Assembly: GCA_002502295.1 (NCBI GenBank)
Contig: DANX01000036.1
Location: 13,559 to 30,211 of the forward strand
Source of the DNA: Euryarchaeota archaeon UBA561
GTDB lineage: Archaea > Thermoplasmatota > Poseidoniia > Poseidoniales > Poseidoniaceae
DNA: 16,653 nt
Direction: 5' to 3'
The first letter of the stretch is position 1, and each line of letters begins with the position of its first letter. The notes beneath the pieces are model-generated. The model did not search any database, had not been told where the DNA came from, and saw only the letters and a program-made list of their open reading frames with translations. Both the position numbers and the translations under genes were made by a program. Positions 7,483 through 15,472 of this stretch are shown one piece after another.

Positions 7483-8307
7483 TTATTCAGCGCCTTTCAA
7501 CGCCTCTTTTTGGAAAGCAAACAGAGCATCCATGCCCTTGTCAGCTCCCTTGAGCAGGGCTGTTAGTTCATCCGCAGAGAAGGTTGATTCTTCGCCGGTT
7601 CCCTGCACTTCGACGTATTTTCCGTCGCTGGTCTTGATCACGTTCATGTCAACATCAGCGTTTGAATCGAGAACATAATCCAAGTCCAAGAAAACCTCAC
7701 CGTCAATTAGACCAACCGAAACCGCAGCGAGATCGTGGGGTATCACGGCGTTTTCATGGTTCTCACGTTCCATGGCATCAAGGCTTGGCGGTGTCCAACC
7801 GTCCTTGCGTTGTTCTGGGGTTGGTCGGAGGTCCACGGGCAAACAGACGCCTTTGGCGATCAATCTACGGACAGCCAGGCGAAGAGCAATGTTGGCTGCC
7901 GTGATGGACGCACAACGTGTTCCTCCATCGGCGTTCAAGACGTCACAATCAACATTCAAGGCCACAGGACCAAGTGCTTCGAGGTCCACTGCAGCTCGCA
8001 GTGAGCGGGCGATGAGGCGTTCAATTTCCTGCGTTCGTCCTTTGGCCCCTCGACGTTCTCGTCGAAACCGAGAATCCGTTGAACCCGGAAGAAGGGAGTA
8101 TTCTGCATGAACCCAGCCTTTGGTCGCGTCTCTTGGAAACCAACCCGGGAGGCGGGCTTCTTTGGTGCAACAGGCCAACACAACGGTGTCACCCTGCTTG
8201 TACAACACCGATGCGAGAGCGTTTGGGGTGAAGTCAAGGGTGACCTCGGGCGCACGCATTTCGTCGTTGGCTCGCTTGAGGTTGAGTTCGGTTTTGAATT
8301 TCGCCAT
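7483..8307 (-). CDS. rph: RNase PH (bacterial-type Rph) with an extra internal segment
   Basis: RNase PH is a phosphate-dependent 3'-5' exoribonuclease that trims tRNA 3' ends. From ATG 8307 the protein has 274 residues. It carries the bacterial Rph signature rather than that of archaeal exosome Rrp41: KGRTQEIERLIARSLRAAVDL (89-109), DCDVLNADGGTRCASITAA (120-138, with the phosphate-binding Arg), VAAVSVGLIDG (near 193-203), and LDLDYVLDSNADVDMNVI with acidic active-site residues (207-224). A segment of about 30 residues (roughly 156-188, rich in Pro and charge) lies before VAAVSVG, where bacterial Rph has a short link. The frame stays open upstream to 8409; Met at 8352 is an alternative start, but 8307 best fits the family N-terminus and leaves 93 bases to the divergent thiolase gene. 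tRNA-Phe follows on the same strand. Confidence 0.9.
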   Translation of the reverse strand: MAKFKTELNLKRANDEMRAPEVTLDFTPNALASVLYKQGDTVVLACCTKEARLPGWFPRDATKGWVHAEYSLLPGSTDSRFRRERRGAKGRTQEIERLIARSLRAAVDLEALGPVALNVDCDVLNADGGTRCASITAANIALRLAVRRLIAKGVCLPVDLRPTPEQRKDGWTPPSLDAMERENHENAVIPHDLAAVSVGLIDGEVFLDLDYVLDSNADVDMNVIKTSDGKYVEVQGTGEESTFSADELTALLKGADKGMDALFAFQKEALKGAE

Positions 8308-8400
8308 GGAGATGGCCAAGGTGTCGCCTTCATCAAGGCTTCTCCACGCCATTGATTGGACACGGACAGATTGAAAGTGTGCCTCGCCGTGCGATTCTTC

Positions 8401-9597
8401 ATGAATCAACCCAAAGCCGTCATTTGTGCCGTAGCCCGCACCCCAATTGGCAAATTCATGGGTTCACTCTCGTCGATGAGCGCCGTTGATCTGGGTGTGC
8501 TCGCCGTCAAGGAACTGCTTGCAAGAGCCAACGTTGATCCAGATTCTGGCGTTATTGATGAAGTGCTCTTTGGTCAGGTGCTTCAGGCAGGCGTCGGTCA
8601 AAATCCAGCGAGGCAGGTTGCTCTTGGTGCCGGTCTTCCAGTCTCAACGCCTTGTGCGACCATCAACAAGGTCTGCGGCTCTTCCCTCAAAGCCGCCATG
8701 CTGGCGGCGAACAGCATTCGTGCTGGTGAATACAAGGCCATTGTTGCGGGAGGCATGGAGAGCATGAGCAACGCTCCACAACTGTTGATGGGTCAGCGAA
8801 AAGGAGCAAAGATGGGCAATTCAACCCTCGTTGATTCAATGATTCACGACGGCTTGTGGGATGTTTACAACAACGTTCACATGGGCACCACGGGTGAAAC
8901 TGTGTCCAAGGAATGCGATATTGACCGTCAAACGATGGACGCCTTTGCTGCCCGAAGTCAAGAGCGGGCCGCACAGGCTTGGGAAAACGGTTGGTTTGAT
9001 TGGGAGACCTTCAGCGTTGAAGTGCCGCAGCGCCGAGGAGACCCAATGATTCTGAACACGGACGAAGGGGTGCGTGCGGGGACCACGGTTGAGTCCCTTG
9101 CCAAGCTTCGACCTGTGTTTGACCGGGATGGTTCAGTCACGGCCGGCAACGCCAGCACCCTCAACGATGGCGCTAGCGCCGTCCTTATTGCGGAAGCAGG
9201 CTTTGCCAAAGCACAGGGTTGGGAAATCATTGCGACCATCGAGGACTACGTAACCTCGGGTGTCGAACCAGCTCGAGTGATGAGTGCTCCCATCCCCGCA
9301 GTAAAATCACTTCTTGAGCGGAACAACCTCAATGTCCTCGATGTCGATGTCTACGAGCACAACGAAGCCTTTGCTTCGGCTTCCTGCGCCGTGGCCCAAG
9401 AAGTGGGCATTCCAGAGGACCGCTTTAATCTCCATGGCGGAGCAGTCAGCCTTGGCCATCCTCTCGGAGCAAGCGGCACCCGGTGCCTCATCACCATGAT
9501 TGGTGTGATGAGGAGGCTTGAGGCATCGTCTGGCATTGTGACGCTCTGTCTTGGTGGCGGGAACGCTGTAGCCATGTACGTGCGTTCCCCACAATGA
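8401..9597 (+). CDS. Acetyl-CoA C-acetyltransferase (thiolase)
   Basis: Thiolases condense two acetyl-CoA or cleave 3-ketoacyl-CoA, serving fatty-acid oxidation, polyhydroxyalkanoate or mevalonate routes. The 398-residue protein is of standard length and carries the nucleophile motif NKVCGSSLKA (Cys92), EHNEAFA (320-325), the catalytic His in GHPLGASG (His353), and the second active-site Cys in CLGGGNAV (Cys383). It resembles soluble bacterial-type tetrameric acetyl-CoA acetyltransferases rather than the archaeal enzyme paired with HMG-CoA synthase; this is by pattern only. The frame is open from 8356, but the ATG at 8401 (MNQPKAVICAVARTPIG) gives the normal N-terminus. No ribosome site is evident, so translation is perhaps leaderless. 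The stop lies three bases from the end of the convergent ArsC-like gene. Substrate chain length is not determinable. Confidence 0.95.
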   Translation: MNQPKAVICAVARTPIGKFMGSLSSMSAVDLGVLAVKELLARANVDPDSGVIDEVLFGQVLQAGVGQNPARQVALGAGLPVSTPCATINKVCGSSLKAAMLAANSIRAGEYKAIVAGGMESMSNAPQLLMGQRKGAKMGNSTLVDSMIHDGLWDVYNNVHMGTTGETVSKECDIDRQTMDAFAARSQERAAQAWENGWFDWETFSVEVPQRRGDPMILNTDEGVRAGTTVESLAKLRPVFDRDGSVTAGNASTLNDGASAVLIAEAGFAKAQGWEIIATIEDYVTSGVEPARVMSAPIPAVKSLLERNNLNVLDVDVYEHNEAFASASCAVAQEVGIPEDRFNLHGGAVSLGHPLGASGTRCLITMIGVMRRLEASSGIVTLCLGGGNAVAMYVRSPQ

Positions 9598-9600
9598 TGT

Positions 9601-9927
9601 TCAGGCTTCATCCAACAGGCTGAGAATGTCTTCAGGCGGGCGCCCTATGACGGCTCGCTGCCCTGCGATCAGGATTGGGCGCTCGAGGACCCTTGGATTG
9701 GTTCGCAGCAGCGCAACAATGTCTTCCTCGTTTTGCAACGAAGCCATCACTGCCGCTCCAGCATCCTTTTTTCGCACAATGCCATCGAGCCCAGCCAGCA
9801 GCGGCAAATCTTCTTCCTTGACTCCAGTCTCAAGGTACCGAACCACGTGTACTTCACAGCCACGCTCTTCCAGGAGGGCAAGAGCTTTTCGAGATTTTGA
9901 GCAACGTGGGTTGTGGTAGAATCGCAT
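9601..9927 (-). CDS. ArsC/Spx-family thioredoxin-fold protein (arsenate reductase-like)
   Basis: The 108-residue protein matches the ArsC family: NPRCSKSRKAL with the reactive Cys9, and the three conserved arginines Arg53 (VRKKDA), Arg83 (LERPILI) and Arg96 (GRPPEDIL) that hold the oxyanion in glutaredoxin-dependent arsenate reductases. ArsC reduces arsenate to arsenite using glutathione and glutaredoxin. Many family members in organisms without arsenic operons have unknown redox roles, and no arsenite pump or ArsR is present here. The gene is convergent with the thiolase gene and 95 bases downstream of the small membrane protein gene. Family certain, arsenate as substrate uncertain. Confidence 0.88.
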   Translation of the reverse strand: MRFYHNPRCSKSRKALALLEERGCEVHVVRYLETGVKEEDLPLLAGLDGIVRKKDAGAAVMASLQNEEDIVALLRTNPRVLERPILIAGQRAVIGRPPEDILSLLDEA

Positions 9928-9933
9928 GTATCG

Positions 9934-9968
9934 GCCACCGGTTGTTCTGTCAAGAAGTCACTGGTGGC
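9934..9968 (-). other. Inverted repeat upstream of the ArsC-like gene
   Basis: GCCACCGGT (9934-9942) and ACTGGTGGC (9960-9968) can form a nine-pair stem, with one mismatch or wobble, around a 17-base loop. It lies in the 95-base gap before the ArsC-like start. It may be a leader hairpin or the end of the upstream transcript. No T run follows. Evidence is weak. Confidence 0.25.
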
Positions 9969-10022
9969 GGTCAACCTGAACTTCGGTCCAACGACCACCT
10001 TTCTCGCTCTTTTGTCGCGTGT

Positions 10023-10580
10023 TCAATACGTGCGTTTTGGTGGTTTCCAATCTGCAAAGGCAATGTGAGCAGGCGGTGTGCCAGATCCTTCCTTCTCGAA
10101 CTCAATGACGCGATCGGCAAGCCACAAGAACCACTCCATGTTTTTGTCCTTCCCATCTTGTCGAATCGGGTCAAAGAAAAACGAAAACATGTTGTATGAT
10201 TTGATGATCACTCCCGAGAAAAGGTCGTAAAAAGCATGGAAATCCACATCGCCTCGGTGAATGAGAACTCCAATGCTTTCCCATGTGGTCAAGACCTTTG
10301 CAACTTTTGGCCAATCGTCCCCCAATTTTTCTTGAAAATCCTTGATGTTCATTTCGCCACTCGGTGTTGGGTCTTCTTGGGTGTCAAACTCCATGTTCAT
10401 GATCACCGTTAGCCCGTAGACAAAATCCTCATCTTGAAAATTAGCGGCGAGGTTCATCGCCGTGGTGCTGTCTCGCGAGCGGCGCAGTTCTTTGATCTGA
10501 AACCATGAATAGATGGCGGCACCGAGGATGGTGGCGAGTCCCAAAATTTCGGCGTACGATGCTGCAGTGTTCAAATCCAT
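10023..10580 (-). CDS. One-helix membrane protein of unknown function (DUF4760-like)
   Basis: From the ATG at 10580 the protein has 185 residues. One membrane helix near the N-terminus (about residues 9-27, AEILGLATILGAAIYSWFQI) is followed by a basic patch (KELRRSR) and a soluble cytoplasmic domain with DWPKVAKVLTTWESIGVLIHRGDVDFHAF and WFLWLADRVIEFEKE. The layout and the 'WExxGvLvhrG' pattern recall DUF4760-type proteins; this is a family hint only. A TTG nine bases upstream (10589) lies five bases after GGAGGG, an ideal ribosome-site spacing, and may be the true start (three more residues). The gene begins 40 bases after the NFACT stop and is probably in that operon. Function unknown. Confidence 0.72.
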   Translation of the reverse strand: MDLNTAASYAEILGLATILGAAIYSWFQIKELRRSRDSTTAMNLAANFQDEDFVYGLTVIMNMEFDTQEDPTPSGEMNIKDFQEKLGDDWPKVAKVLTTWESIGVLIHRGDVDFHAFYDLFSGVIIKSYNMFSFFFDPIRQDGKDKNMEWFLWLADRVIEFEKEGSGTPPAHIAFADWKPPKRTY

Positions 10581-10594
10581 GATTGGCAATTTTG

Positions 10595-10600
10595 CCCTCC
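10595..10600 (-). promoter_or_regulatory. Ribosome binding site GGAGGG before a possible TTG start
   Basis: GGAGGG on the minus strand is followed by CAAAA and TTG (10587-10589), then CCA-ATC-ATG in the same frame. The spacing fits TTG (five bases) far better than ATG (14 bases), so this site decides between the two starts of the downstream gene in favour of TTG. Confidence 0.45.
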
Positions 10601-10620
10601 GGGACTTTGTGTTTACGGTG

Positions 10621-12780
10621 TCACTCCTCTTCGGATACCGGCGGTGTGAGCATCCCGTATTCATCGATGACGTCGCATGCACCGGGCAGAACCGAGAGCA
10701 AATCGTCGGTTGAGAGGCCGGTGGTGCGGTAAATTTTGTTGGCTAACTGGTCTTTCTTGGTCAGGCCAGGCGAGAGGATTGCGTAGCGTTGACACATTGT
10801 CAGAATGTGCGTGGGTGTTCCGCTGACCACCATGGGGACTCCGTTCACGGCGATGATGCCGATGCCGATACGAACGTCCATGTCCTTGTACCAAGTCCGC
10901 TGTCCCCGGATAACGAAAGCACCTTTTCCAACGAATTCTCCGGTCTGTGCTGACTTTGAAACCTGCGCCGGTTTGACGCTATAGACCGTGCCATGCGCAC
11001 CTCCTCCGTTCCATGCCCGGCTCCAAGAAAGAGCGAGGGCAGCGGCCTGCTGAAGTTTCTTTTCATCCAATGTTGGGTCTTCCAATTTGTCCACCAGGCG
11101 GTAGGCAGGTATGTCCGAGGGGAGGTGGGCTGGCCGACGTTCCTCCAAAGCAAAGCCTTGGGATGCCCGCAAACTGCACGAAGGGGCACCGTGCAGGTCA
11201 GCGTGCAGGTACATGTCGTCGTTTGAGAGGTGTTTTTTCACCACGGCGTCGTTACCTTTGGCGTCCTTTCCGCCAACCAGCAGGTGTCCACCCTCGATCA
11301 TGCCCCAGCGGTGTTGTTCAAACCACATGCGTTTGCTTCGCTTCATACGGTTGAGTTTTCCACTGGCCTTCTGTTTGGCTTCATTTTTCCGTGCTCGCTT
11401 GAGCTTTCGCTCGGTTTCAGCCAGTGCTTCAACGGCTCCAGACGTCTTGTTCTTTTGCTTCCGTGCCGATTCAAAGTACCGTTGTGCGTTCTGATGGACC
11501 GTGGCGTCCAACTCGAGCATGACTTGAGGGCCCTTGGCTTCGTGTTCATCATCGGGAAGCAGGACGGTGATTGTTCGATCCGCCGGAACCGCACTGACAA
11601 TCCACGGAATGGATTTAATCGCTTTTCGAACCGTACTCCATCCGTCCCGCTCGACAGCTTGCTTTGTTTGCTCTAACAGGCCCTCAACATGGTTCCAATG
11701 TTGTTGAATTAAATGACCAAGGCGTTGTTGTTTCTCAATTTTATCCGAGAAACCACCGAGTGCTTTCTCTTGTTGTGCCTTTCTTCGCTCCAACTTTTCC
11801 ACTTCTGTGGATTGTCCGCGCCCGGGGCCAGCCTGTTCAAATCGCTCTTCCTCTCGACGTTGAAGAGCATGAGCATCATGTGCACCCTTCCAAACATCGA
11901 TTGTCTCACAAAGTGAAGGAAAACTTACATGAGTCATACCGTCGTGTTGAGGTAGCAAAATTGGTGTTGCCTCAAGCGCTCTATCGGACAACCAAAGGTG
12001 CTGTTTTGGGTGCTCAAGCGTTGAGAGATGAGCCTCCCATTCTGCTGGATCGTCGTCCAATGGCTTGAACAGAAGATAGCCTTCCTTGGAGGTGTCCAAT
12101 TCCTTTAGCAAGGTTGTAAGGGCTTGAAACAACTTACTCGGGTCAGCGTCAGAGGTGGCTGAATTGGGTTCAAGGCCGGCAAGGGCACACACGGCGTTGG
12201 CGTGCGTCGCACCAAGGTTGGCCTTTCCACCCAATGTGGAAACCAAATCCCGATCGGATTCATCGAGCAAAGCAGTCAGCGACGTTTCGTCCAGTGCATA
12301 GGGGTCCATTGCTTCGGGCGGTGGCGTGTACGGAACGCCTTTCTTGAGGGTTCGACCGGCGTAGGAGGCATGTGTCAGGGGTTGAATGATGATTCCATCT
12401 TGGTCCACAAGGATGATGTTTCCGTCTCGGAAGACTTCAACGTAGAGGGTCAATTGCCCGTTTTTTGTGTCAAACGAAAACGCGAGGACACGATCAAAAC
12501 CGACTTGTTGGACTCCCGTCAGCCGGGCGTTTCGCAGGTGTTTTCGTAGCACCATCGCAAACGGTGGGGGCGTCATGGGCATTGGACGGTCGCGTGTGGA
12601 TGTGTAGATGCGCGCACCTCTGACAAACACGATGTCTCGTTGGTCAGCCGCCTTTGGATTCACACGCAACACGATTTGTTCGTAGTGCGGCATGTAGGCT
12701 TTTTTGACGTATGCGCCTTTCAGGGCGTCCAATTCTCGCGCCATCACGCGCAAATCAAATCCGGACATCGCCTTCTTCAT
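10621..12780 (-). CDS. rqcH: NFACT-family ribosome-associated quality-control factor (Rqc2/NEMF/RqcH homologue)
   Basis: NFACT proteins bind the 50S subunit with a stalled peptidyl-tRNA and recruit tRNA to add C-terminal tails that mark the chain for degradation. The 719-residue protein has the full architecture. The NFACT-N domain spans about 1-150 (SGFDLRVMARELDAL, with the Asp96-Arg97 pair in VGFDRVLAF that is needed for tRNA recruitment in characterised members). A helix-hairpin-helix-like stretch spans about 165-235, two charged coiled-coil arms about 305-375 and 430-480, the NFACT-R domain starts at WFEQHRWGMIEGGHLLVGGKD (486 on), and a C-terminal domain includes IGIGIIAVNGVPMVVSGTP. 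The start at 12780 is backed by AGGTGA four bases upstream; Met5 is the alternative. It follows the VAT1-like gene by 45 bases. Confidence 0.95.
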   Translation of the reverse strand: MKKAMSGFDLRVMARELDALKGAYVKKAYMPHYEQIVLRVNPKAADQRDIVFVRGARIYTSTRDRPMPMTPPPFAMVLRKHLRNARLTGVQQVGFDRVLAFSFDTKNGQLTLYVEVFRDGNIILVDQDGIIIQPLTHASYAGRTLKKGVPYTPPPEAMDPYALDETSLTALLDESDRDLVSTLGGKANLGATHANAVCALAGLEPNSATSDADPSKLFQALTTLLKELDTSKEGYLLFKPLDDDPAEWEAHLSTLEHPKQHLWLSDRALEATPILLPQHDGMTHVSFPSLCETIDVWKGAHDAHALQRREEERFEQAGPGRGQSTEVEKLERRKAQQEKALGGFSDKIEKQQRLGHLIQQHWNHVEGLLEQTKQAVERDGWSTVRKAIKSIPWIVSAVPADRTITVLLPDDEHEAKGPQVMLELDATVHQNAQRYFESARKQKNKTSGAVEALAETERKLKRARKNEAKQKASGKLNRMKRSKRMWFEQHRWGMIEGGHLLVGGKDAKGNDAVVKKHLSNDDMYLHADLHGAPSCSLRASQGFALEERRPAHLPSDIPAYRLVDKLEDPTLDEKKLQQAAALALSWSRAWNGGGAHGTVYSVKPAQVSKSAQTGEFVGKGAFVIRGQRTWYKDMDVRIGIGIIAVNGVPMVVSGTPTHILTMCQRYAILSPGLTKKDQLANKIYRTTGLSTDDLLSVLPGACDVIDEYGMLTPPVSEEE

Positions 12781-12784
12781 GGAC

Positions 12785-12790
12785 TCACCT
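12785..12790 (-). promoter_or_regulatory. Ribosome binding site AGGTGA of the NFACT gene
   Basis: AGGTGA, then GTCC, then the ATG at 12780-12778 on the minus strand. Motif and four-base spacing are the same as for mogA. It supports the first Met over the internal Met5. Confidence 0.55.
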
Positions 12791-12825
12791 TTGTCATTTC
12801 CAAGGGATGAGGTGTGATGAAGGTT

Positions 12826-13866
12826 TCATGCCTCTTCGATGTCGTGGAACCGCAACAAGACCTTCCCGATGTTTTTGGCATCGTGAATGTATTGGTGAGC
12901 CTCTCGGACATCATCTGCCTCAAAGACTCGGTCAATGATGGGTTTGAGATGGCCGGACTGAATCCCCTCAACGATGCGATCCAATTGTTCGTGCATCACG
13001 GCTTCATTGGACCACGTGCCCATGTGGACACCAAACACGGCCCGGTTTCTGGTCATCAGTCGAAGCGGGTCAAATTTCGGAGATTTCCTTAGAGCAAAAA
13101 GGGCCTTTAGGACTGAGCGCTTGCCGGTGGGAGCTGCGGCGGACATCCCATACGTGTAGAGGCGTCCTCCTTCAGCAAGGCATGAGAGGCTTCGACGCAG
13201 ATGGGCACCGCCAATCGGGTCGAGGATGTGGTCAACACCCAGACCGTTGGTCTCCGACTTGATGATGGCCTCAAAATCCTCGTTGTGTCGGTCAATTGGG
13301 CGAGCACCGTACTGCTTGATGATGTTGTGCTTGGGTTTTGATGAGGTTGCCCAAACCTGCTCCACGCCAGCCCATTTGCAAAGTTGCAAGGCGGCGGTTC
13401 CGACCCCACCGGCTCCTCCGTGAATGAGCACCTTTTCATCAGGGCGTACGTGGCCAAGGTGATGCAGCATGTGATGCGCAGTCATGTAGGTGACCGGTGT
13501 TGAGGCTGCTTCCTTGAGGGAGATACCTTTTGGCAACGGTATGACGCGTTCGACGGGTGTGACAACAAAGCTGGCCTGGCCACCGTTTCTCATGGCTGCG
13601 ACGACTTTTGCACCAACCTGGAGACCCGTTACGCCTTCGCCCAAGGCCTCGATGACCCCGCTGATTTCATACCCTGGAGTAAAAGGAAACGGCGGTCGGG
13701 GTCGGTAGAAACCCATTCGCATCAACAGATCAGCAAAATTGATGCCTGCGTAGGCCACTTTTATGCACACTTCCCCTGCCTTTGGGTTTGGCCTATCCAT
13801 CGGCTGCGTGGTGATGGCAGAAACGCCCCCTGCCTTCGTGATGACCACGCGCTTGGCGGGTGTCAT
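12826..13866 (-). CDS. Zinc-independent medium-chain dehydrogenase, quinone oxidoreductase/VAT1-like
   Basis: The 346-residue protein belongs to the quinone oxidoreductase branch of the medium-chain dehydrogenase/reductase superfamily, NADPH-dependent cytoplasmic reductases of quinones or other activated double bonds. It shows AGINFADLLMRMGFY near the N-terminus, FTPGYEISGVIEALGEGV, the nucleotide-binding loop HGGAGGVGTAALQL (149-162), and a C-terminal NRAVFGVHMGTW stretch reminiscent of VAT1 proteins. The zinc-binding Cys/His residues of alcohol dehydrogenases are absent. ATG at 13866 overlaps the previous gene's TGA as ATGA, and GGAGG lies eight bases upstream, so a longer GTG-started reading from 13881 is rejected. 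It is coupled to the Nudix/MBL fusion gene. Substrate unknown. Confidence 0.9.
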   Translation of the reverse strand: MTPAKRVVITKAGGVSAITTQPMDRPNPKAGEVCIKVAYAGINFADLLMRMGFYRPRPPFPFTPGYEISGVIEALGEGVTGLQVGAKVVAAMRNGGQASFVVTPVERVIPLPKGISLKEAASTPVTYMTAHHMLHHLGHVRPDEKVLIHGGAGGVGTAALQLCKWAGVEQVWATSSKPKHNIIKQYGARPIDRHNEDFEAIIKSETNGLGVDHILDPIGGAHLRRSLSCLAEGGRLYTYGMSAAAPTGKRSVLKALFALRKSPKFDPLRLMTRNRAVFGVHMGTWSNEAVMHEQLDRIVEGIQSGHLKPIIDRVFEADDVREAHQYIHDAKNIGKVLLRFHDIEEA

Positions 13867-15371
13867 TTTGTCAGCCTCCACAATCCATTTTCTTCAATCA
13901 CGGTCCCGTCGTTTTCATGACCCCGCAGGTGGGAAAGGGTTTGGTCGACCGACAAGCCGGGGTGAGCATTTGGTGTGTCGGCGTAGGCTTCCTCGGTGAT
14001 GGTGGTTAACTGGCTGGCTCCGTTGCGCACCGCTTCAAGCACACGGGCGTGTCGAGCGCTTCGGTGGGTGATGTAGTGGTCAATAAGGCGTCCGGGAATG
14101 GCCACGACCGGACCATGGCTGGGGAACACGAGGTGTGGCTTGAGGGCCTTGAGGCGGCGCAGTTGGGCGAGGTACTGGTTCATGTCACCGGTAGCGGATG
14201 GAACGAGGATTGTTCCAATTCCGGCCAACATATCTCCTGCAACCAACCCTGCTTGACTGTACAAACAGACGTGGCCTGGGTGGTGGCCAGGCGTGATGAG
14301 TACCGTCCACGTTTGATTTCCCAATTTGATATGTTCACCGTCGGTCAATATCCTGTCGCATGGGACGCTCTTTGAGGTGTGGTCGCTTCCCCAAACGGGC
14401 ACGTCCAGTGCTTCCCGAAGGAGCGACATATCAGCCAAGTGGTCGCTGTGGCTGTGGGTAAAGACAACGGCTTTGGGTTCCCCCTTGTGGCGCTCAACGG
14501 CGGTCGCCAGGGCTTCCATGTCCTCCCGCATCCGAACGGCGGGGTCCACGACGACGAATTCTCCCTCAGGGTCGCCAACAAGATAGCAATTGGTATGGTC
14601 GGCGGGTGGCAACGTAGCTGTTTTGATTGGGATGACCTCAACGCCGTGGGCAAACAGGATGGAACGTCGACCTGGCAGACGCTGAGCGATGTCTTCTGCG
14701 GCATCTTCCATGTTTCTGTTCAAACGTTGGAGGGTGCGCTCAATTTCCATCAACAAGGTCACAACAGGCGGTGCAACTTTGATCTCATGCGCTTTCCAAC
14801 GGGCCAAGATGTCCGTTGGTTTGGACCACATGATCTCCGTGAATTCTGTTTGCGGTTCAAGGTCAATGTCGGGGACATGTTCCCAATGGCCAAGGTGCAA
14901 ATGGAGGAAAGCATTGTCAAACTGCACCGGTCCAAACGGAGGCGTGATTCGATGACTAAGAACACGAATACGTTGGCGTTCAACAGGAAACGCCCCTTTC
15001 AGAGCAAGCGGAAGCCACTGCTTCTTATCAGCGACGATGGCAAGCCTTGCCGCTTGGTCAAGGGCCACAACCCCCGTCCCGCTGGCAGCGAGACCGAGTT
15101 CTTCGCTCATCTCACGCATGATGCATGCGATTGAATCTGCTTCAGGCCCTGCAAGCGAGGGCAGTGTGTCCACTGCTGCTCGGTCCACTGATGACACGCC
15201 TCCTCCTGGAAAGGCCCAGTAGTTTGGAAAAGCCCTCATCGTCTTGGCTCGCAGACCAAGGAGGACCTCAACTCCATCTGGCCCGTCCCGGGTGAGGGTC
15301 ATGGTTGCGGTAGGGCGTGGGTCCCCTCTGGCTCCGGCTGCCAGCGACACGCCTTCGGGGACTTCACTCAT
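13863..15371 (-). CDS. Nudix hydrolase / metallo-beta-lactamase (LACTB2-like) fusion protein
   Basis: This 502-residue protein joins two enzyme domains. The N-terminal part (about 18-215) is a Nudix domain with FPGGGVSS (54-61) and the Nudix core REMSEELGL (86-94); the segment between the Gly-rich loop and REMSEELGL is longer than in the standard box, as in the NUDT8/NUDT19-like branch. The C-terminal part (about 240-425) is a metallo-beta-lactamase fold with THSHSDH (305-311), TPGHHPGH (360-367), the bridging Asp in AGDML (Asp380) and SHGP (His419). A final winged-helix-like region (about 428-502) matches the tail of LACTB2, a mitochondrial endoribonuclease. Both metal centres look intact. 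Nudix enzymes cleave X-linked nucleoside diphosphates; the substrates of this fusion are not evident. The downstream gene overlaps it by four bases. No ribosome site precedes the ATG at 15371. Confidence 0.92.
   Translation of the reverse strand: MSEVPEGVSLAAGARGDPRPTATMTLTRDGPDGVEVLLGLRAKTMRAFPNYWAFPGGGVSSVDRAAVDTLPSLAGPEADSIACIMREMSEELGLAASGTGVVALDQAARLAIVADKKQWLPLALKGAFPVERQRIRVLSHRITPPFGPVQFDNAFLHLHLGHWEHVPDIDLEPQTEFTEIMWSKPTDILARWKAHEIKVAPPVVTLLMEIERTLQRLNRNMEDAAEDIAQRLPGRRSILFAHGVEVIPIKTATLPPADHTNCYLVGDPEGEFVVVDPAVRMREDMEALATAVERHKGEPKAVVFTHSHSDHLADMSLLREALDVPVWGSDHTSKSVPCDRILTDGEHIKLGNQTWTVLITPGHHPGHVCLYSQAGLVAGDMLAGIGTILVPSATGDMNQYLAQLRRLKALKPHLVFPSHGPVVAIPGRLIDHYITHRSARHARVLEAVRNGASQLTTITEEAYADTPNAHPGLSVDQTLSHLRGHENDGTVIEENGLWRLTK
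13875..13879 (-). promoter_or_regulatory. Ribosome binding site GGAGG of the quinone oxidoreductase gene
   Basis: GGAGG lies eight bases before the ATG at 13866, inside the end of the upstream coding region. It fixes the start at 13866 and shows that the two genes share a transcript. Confidence 0.6.
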
Positions 15372-15445
15372 GGCCAGCGGTCGCCGACCGCACTTTCAAA
15401 GTCTTGTGAGTGAGTATTCCGGGCGAGGTGAATTGCGTCGCCTTC

Positions 15446-15453
15446 AAATAAAA
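15446..15453 (+). promoter_or_regulatory. Possible TATA box of the 64-residue membrane protein gene
   Basis: AAATAAAA is centred about 24 bases upstream of the ATG at 15473, preceded by CCTTC. This spacing suits a leaderless or nearly leaderless archaeal transcript. It lies in a 101-base divergent region shared with the Nudix/MBL gene. No equally good box was seen for the minus-strand gene. Confidence 0.4.
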
Positions 15454-15472
15454 CGAACGACGAGAGTCAACC

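Noticed and set aside
9601..9927. Arsenic-resistance locus
   Set aside because: Only the ArsC-like gene is present. There is no arsenite pump, ArsR regulator or other partner, so a dedicated arsenic function is not supported.
13867..13881. GTG start of the quinone oxidoreductase gene at 13881
   Set aside because: The ATG at 13866 has GGAGG eight bases upstream and the usual four-base overlap. The GTG lies before that site and has none of its own.
14379..15134. A 251-codon plus-strand open frame
   Set aside because: It lies antisense within the Nudix/MBL gene, which has intact motifs for both domains. The antisense product shows no recognisable domain.
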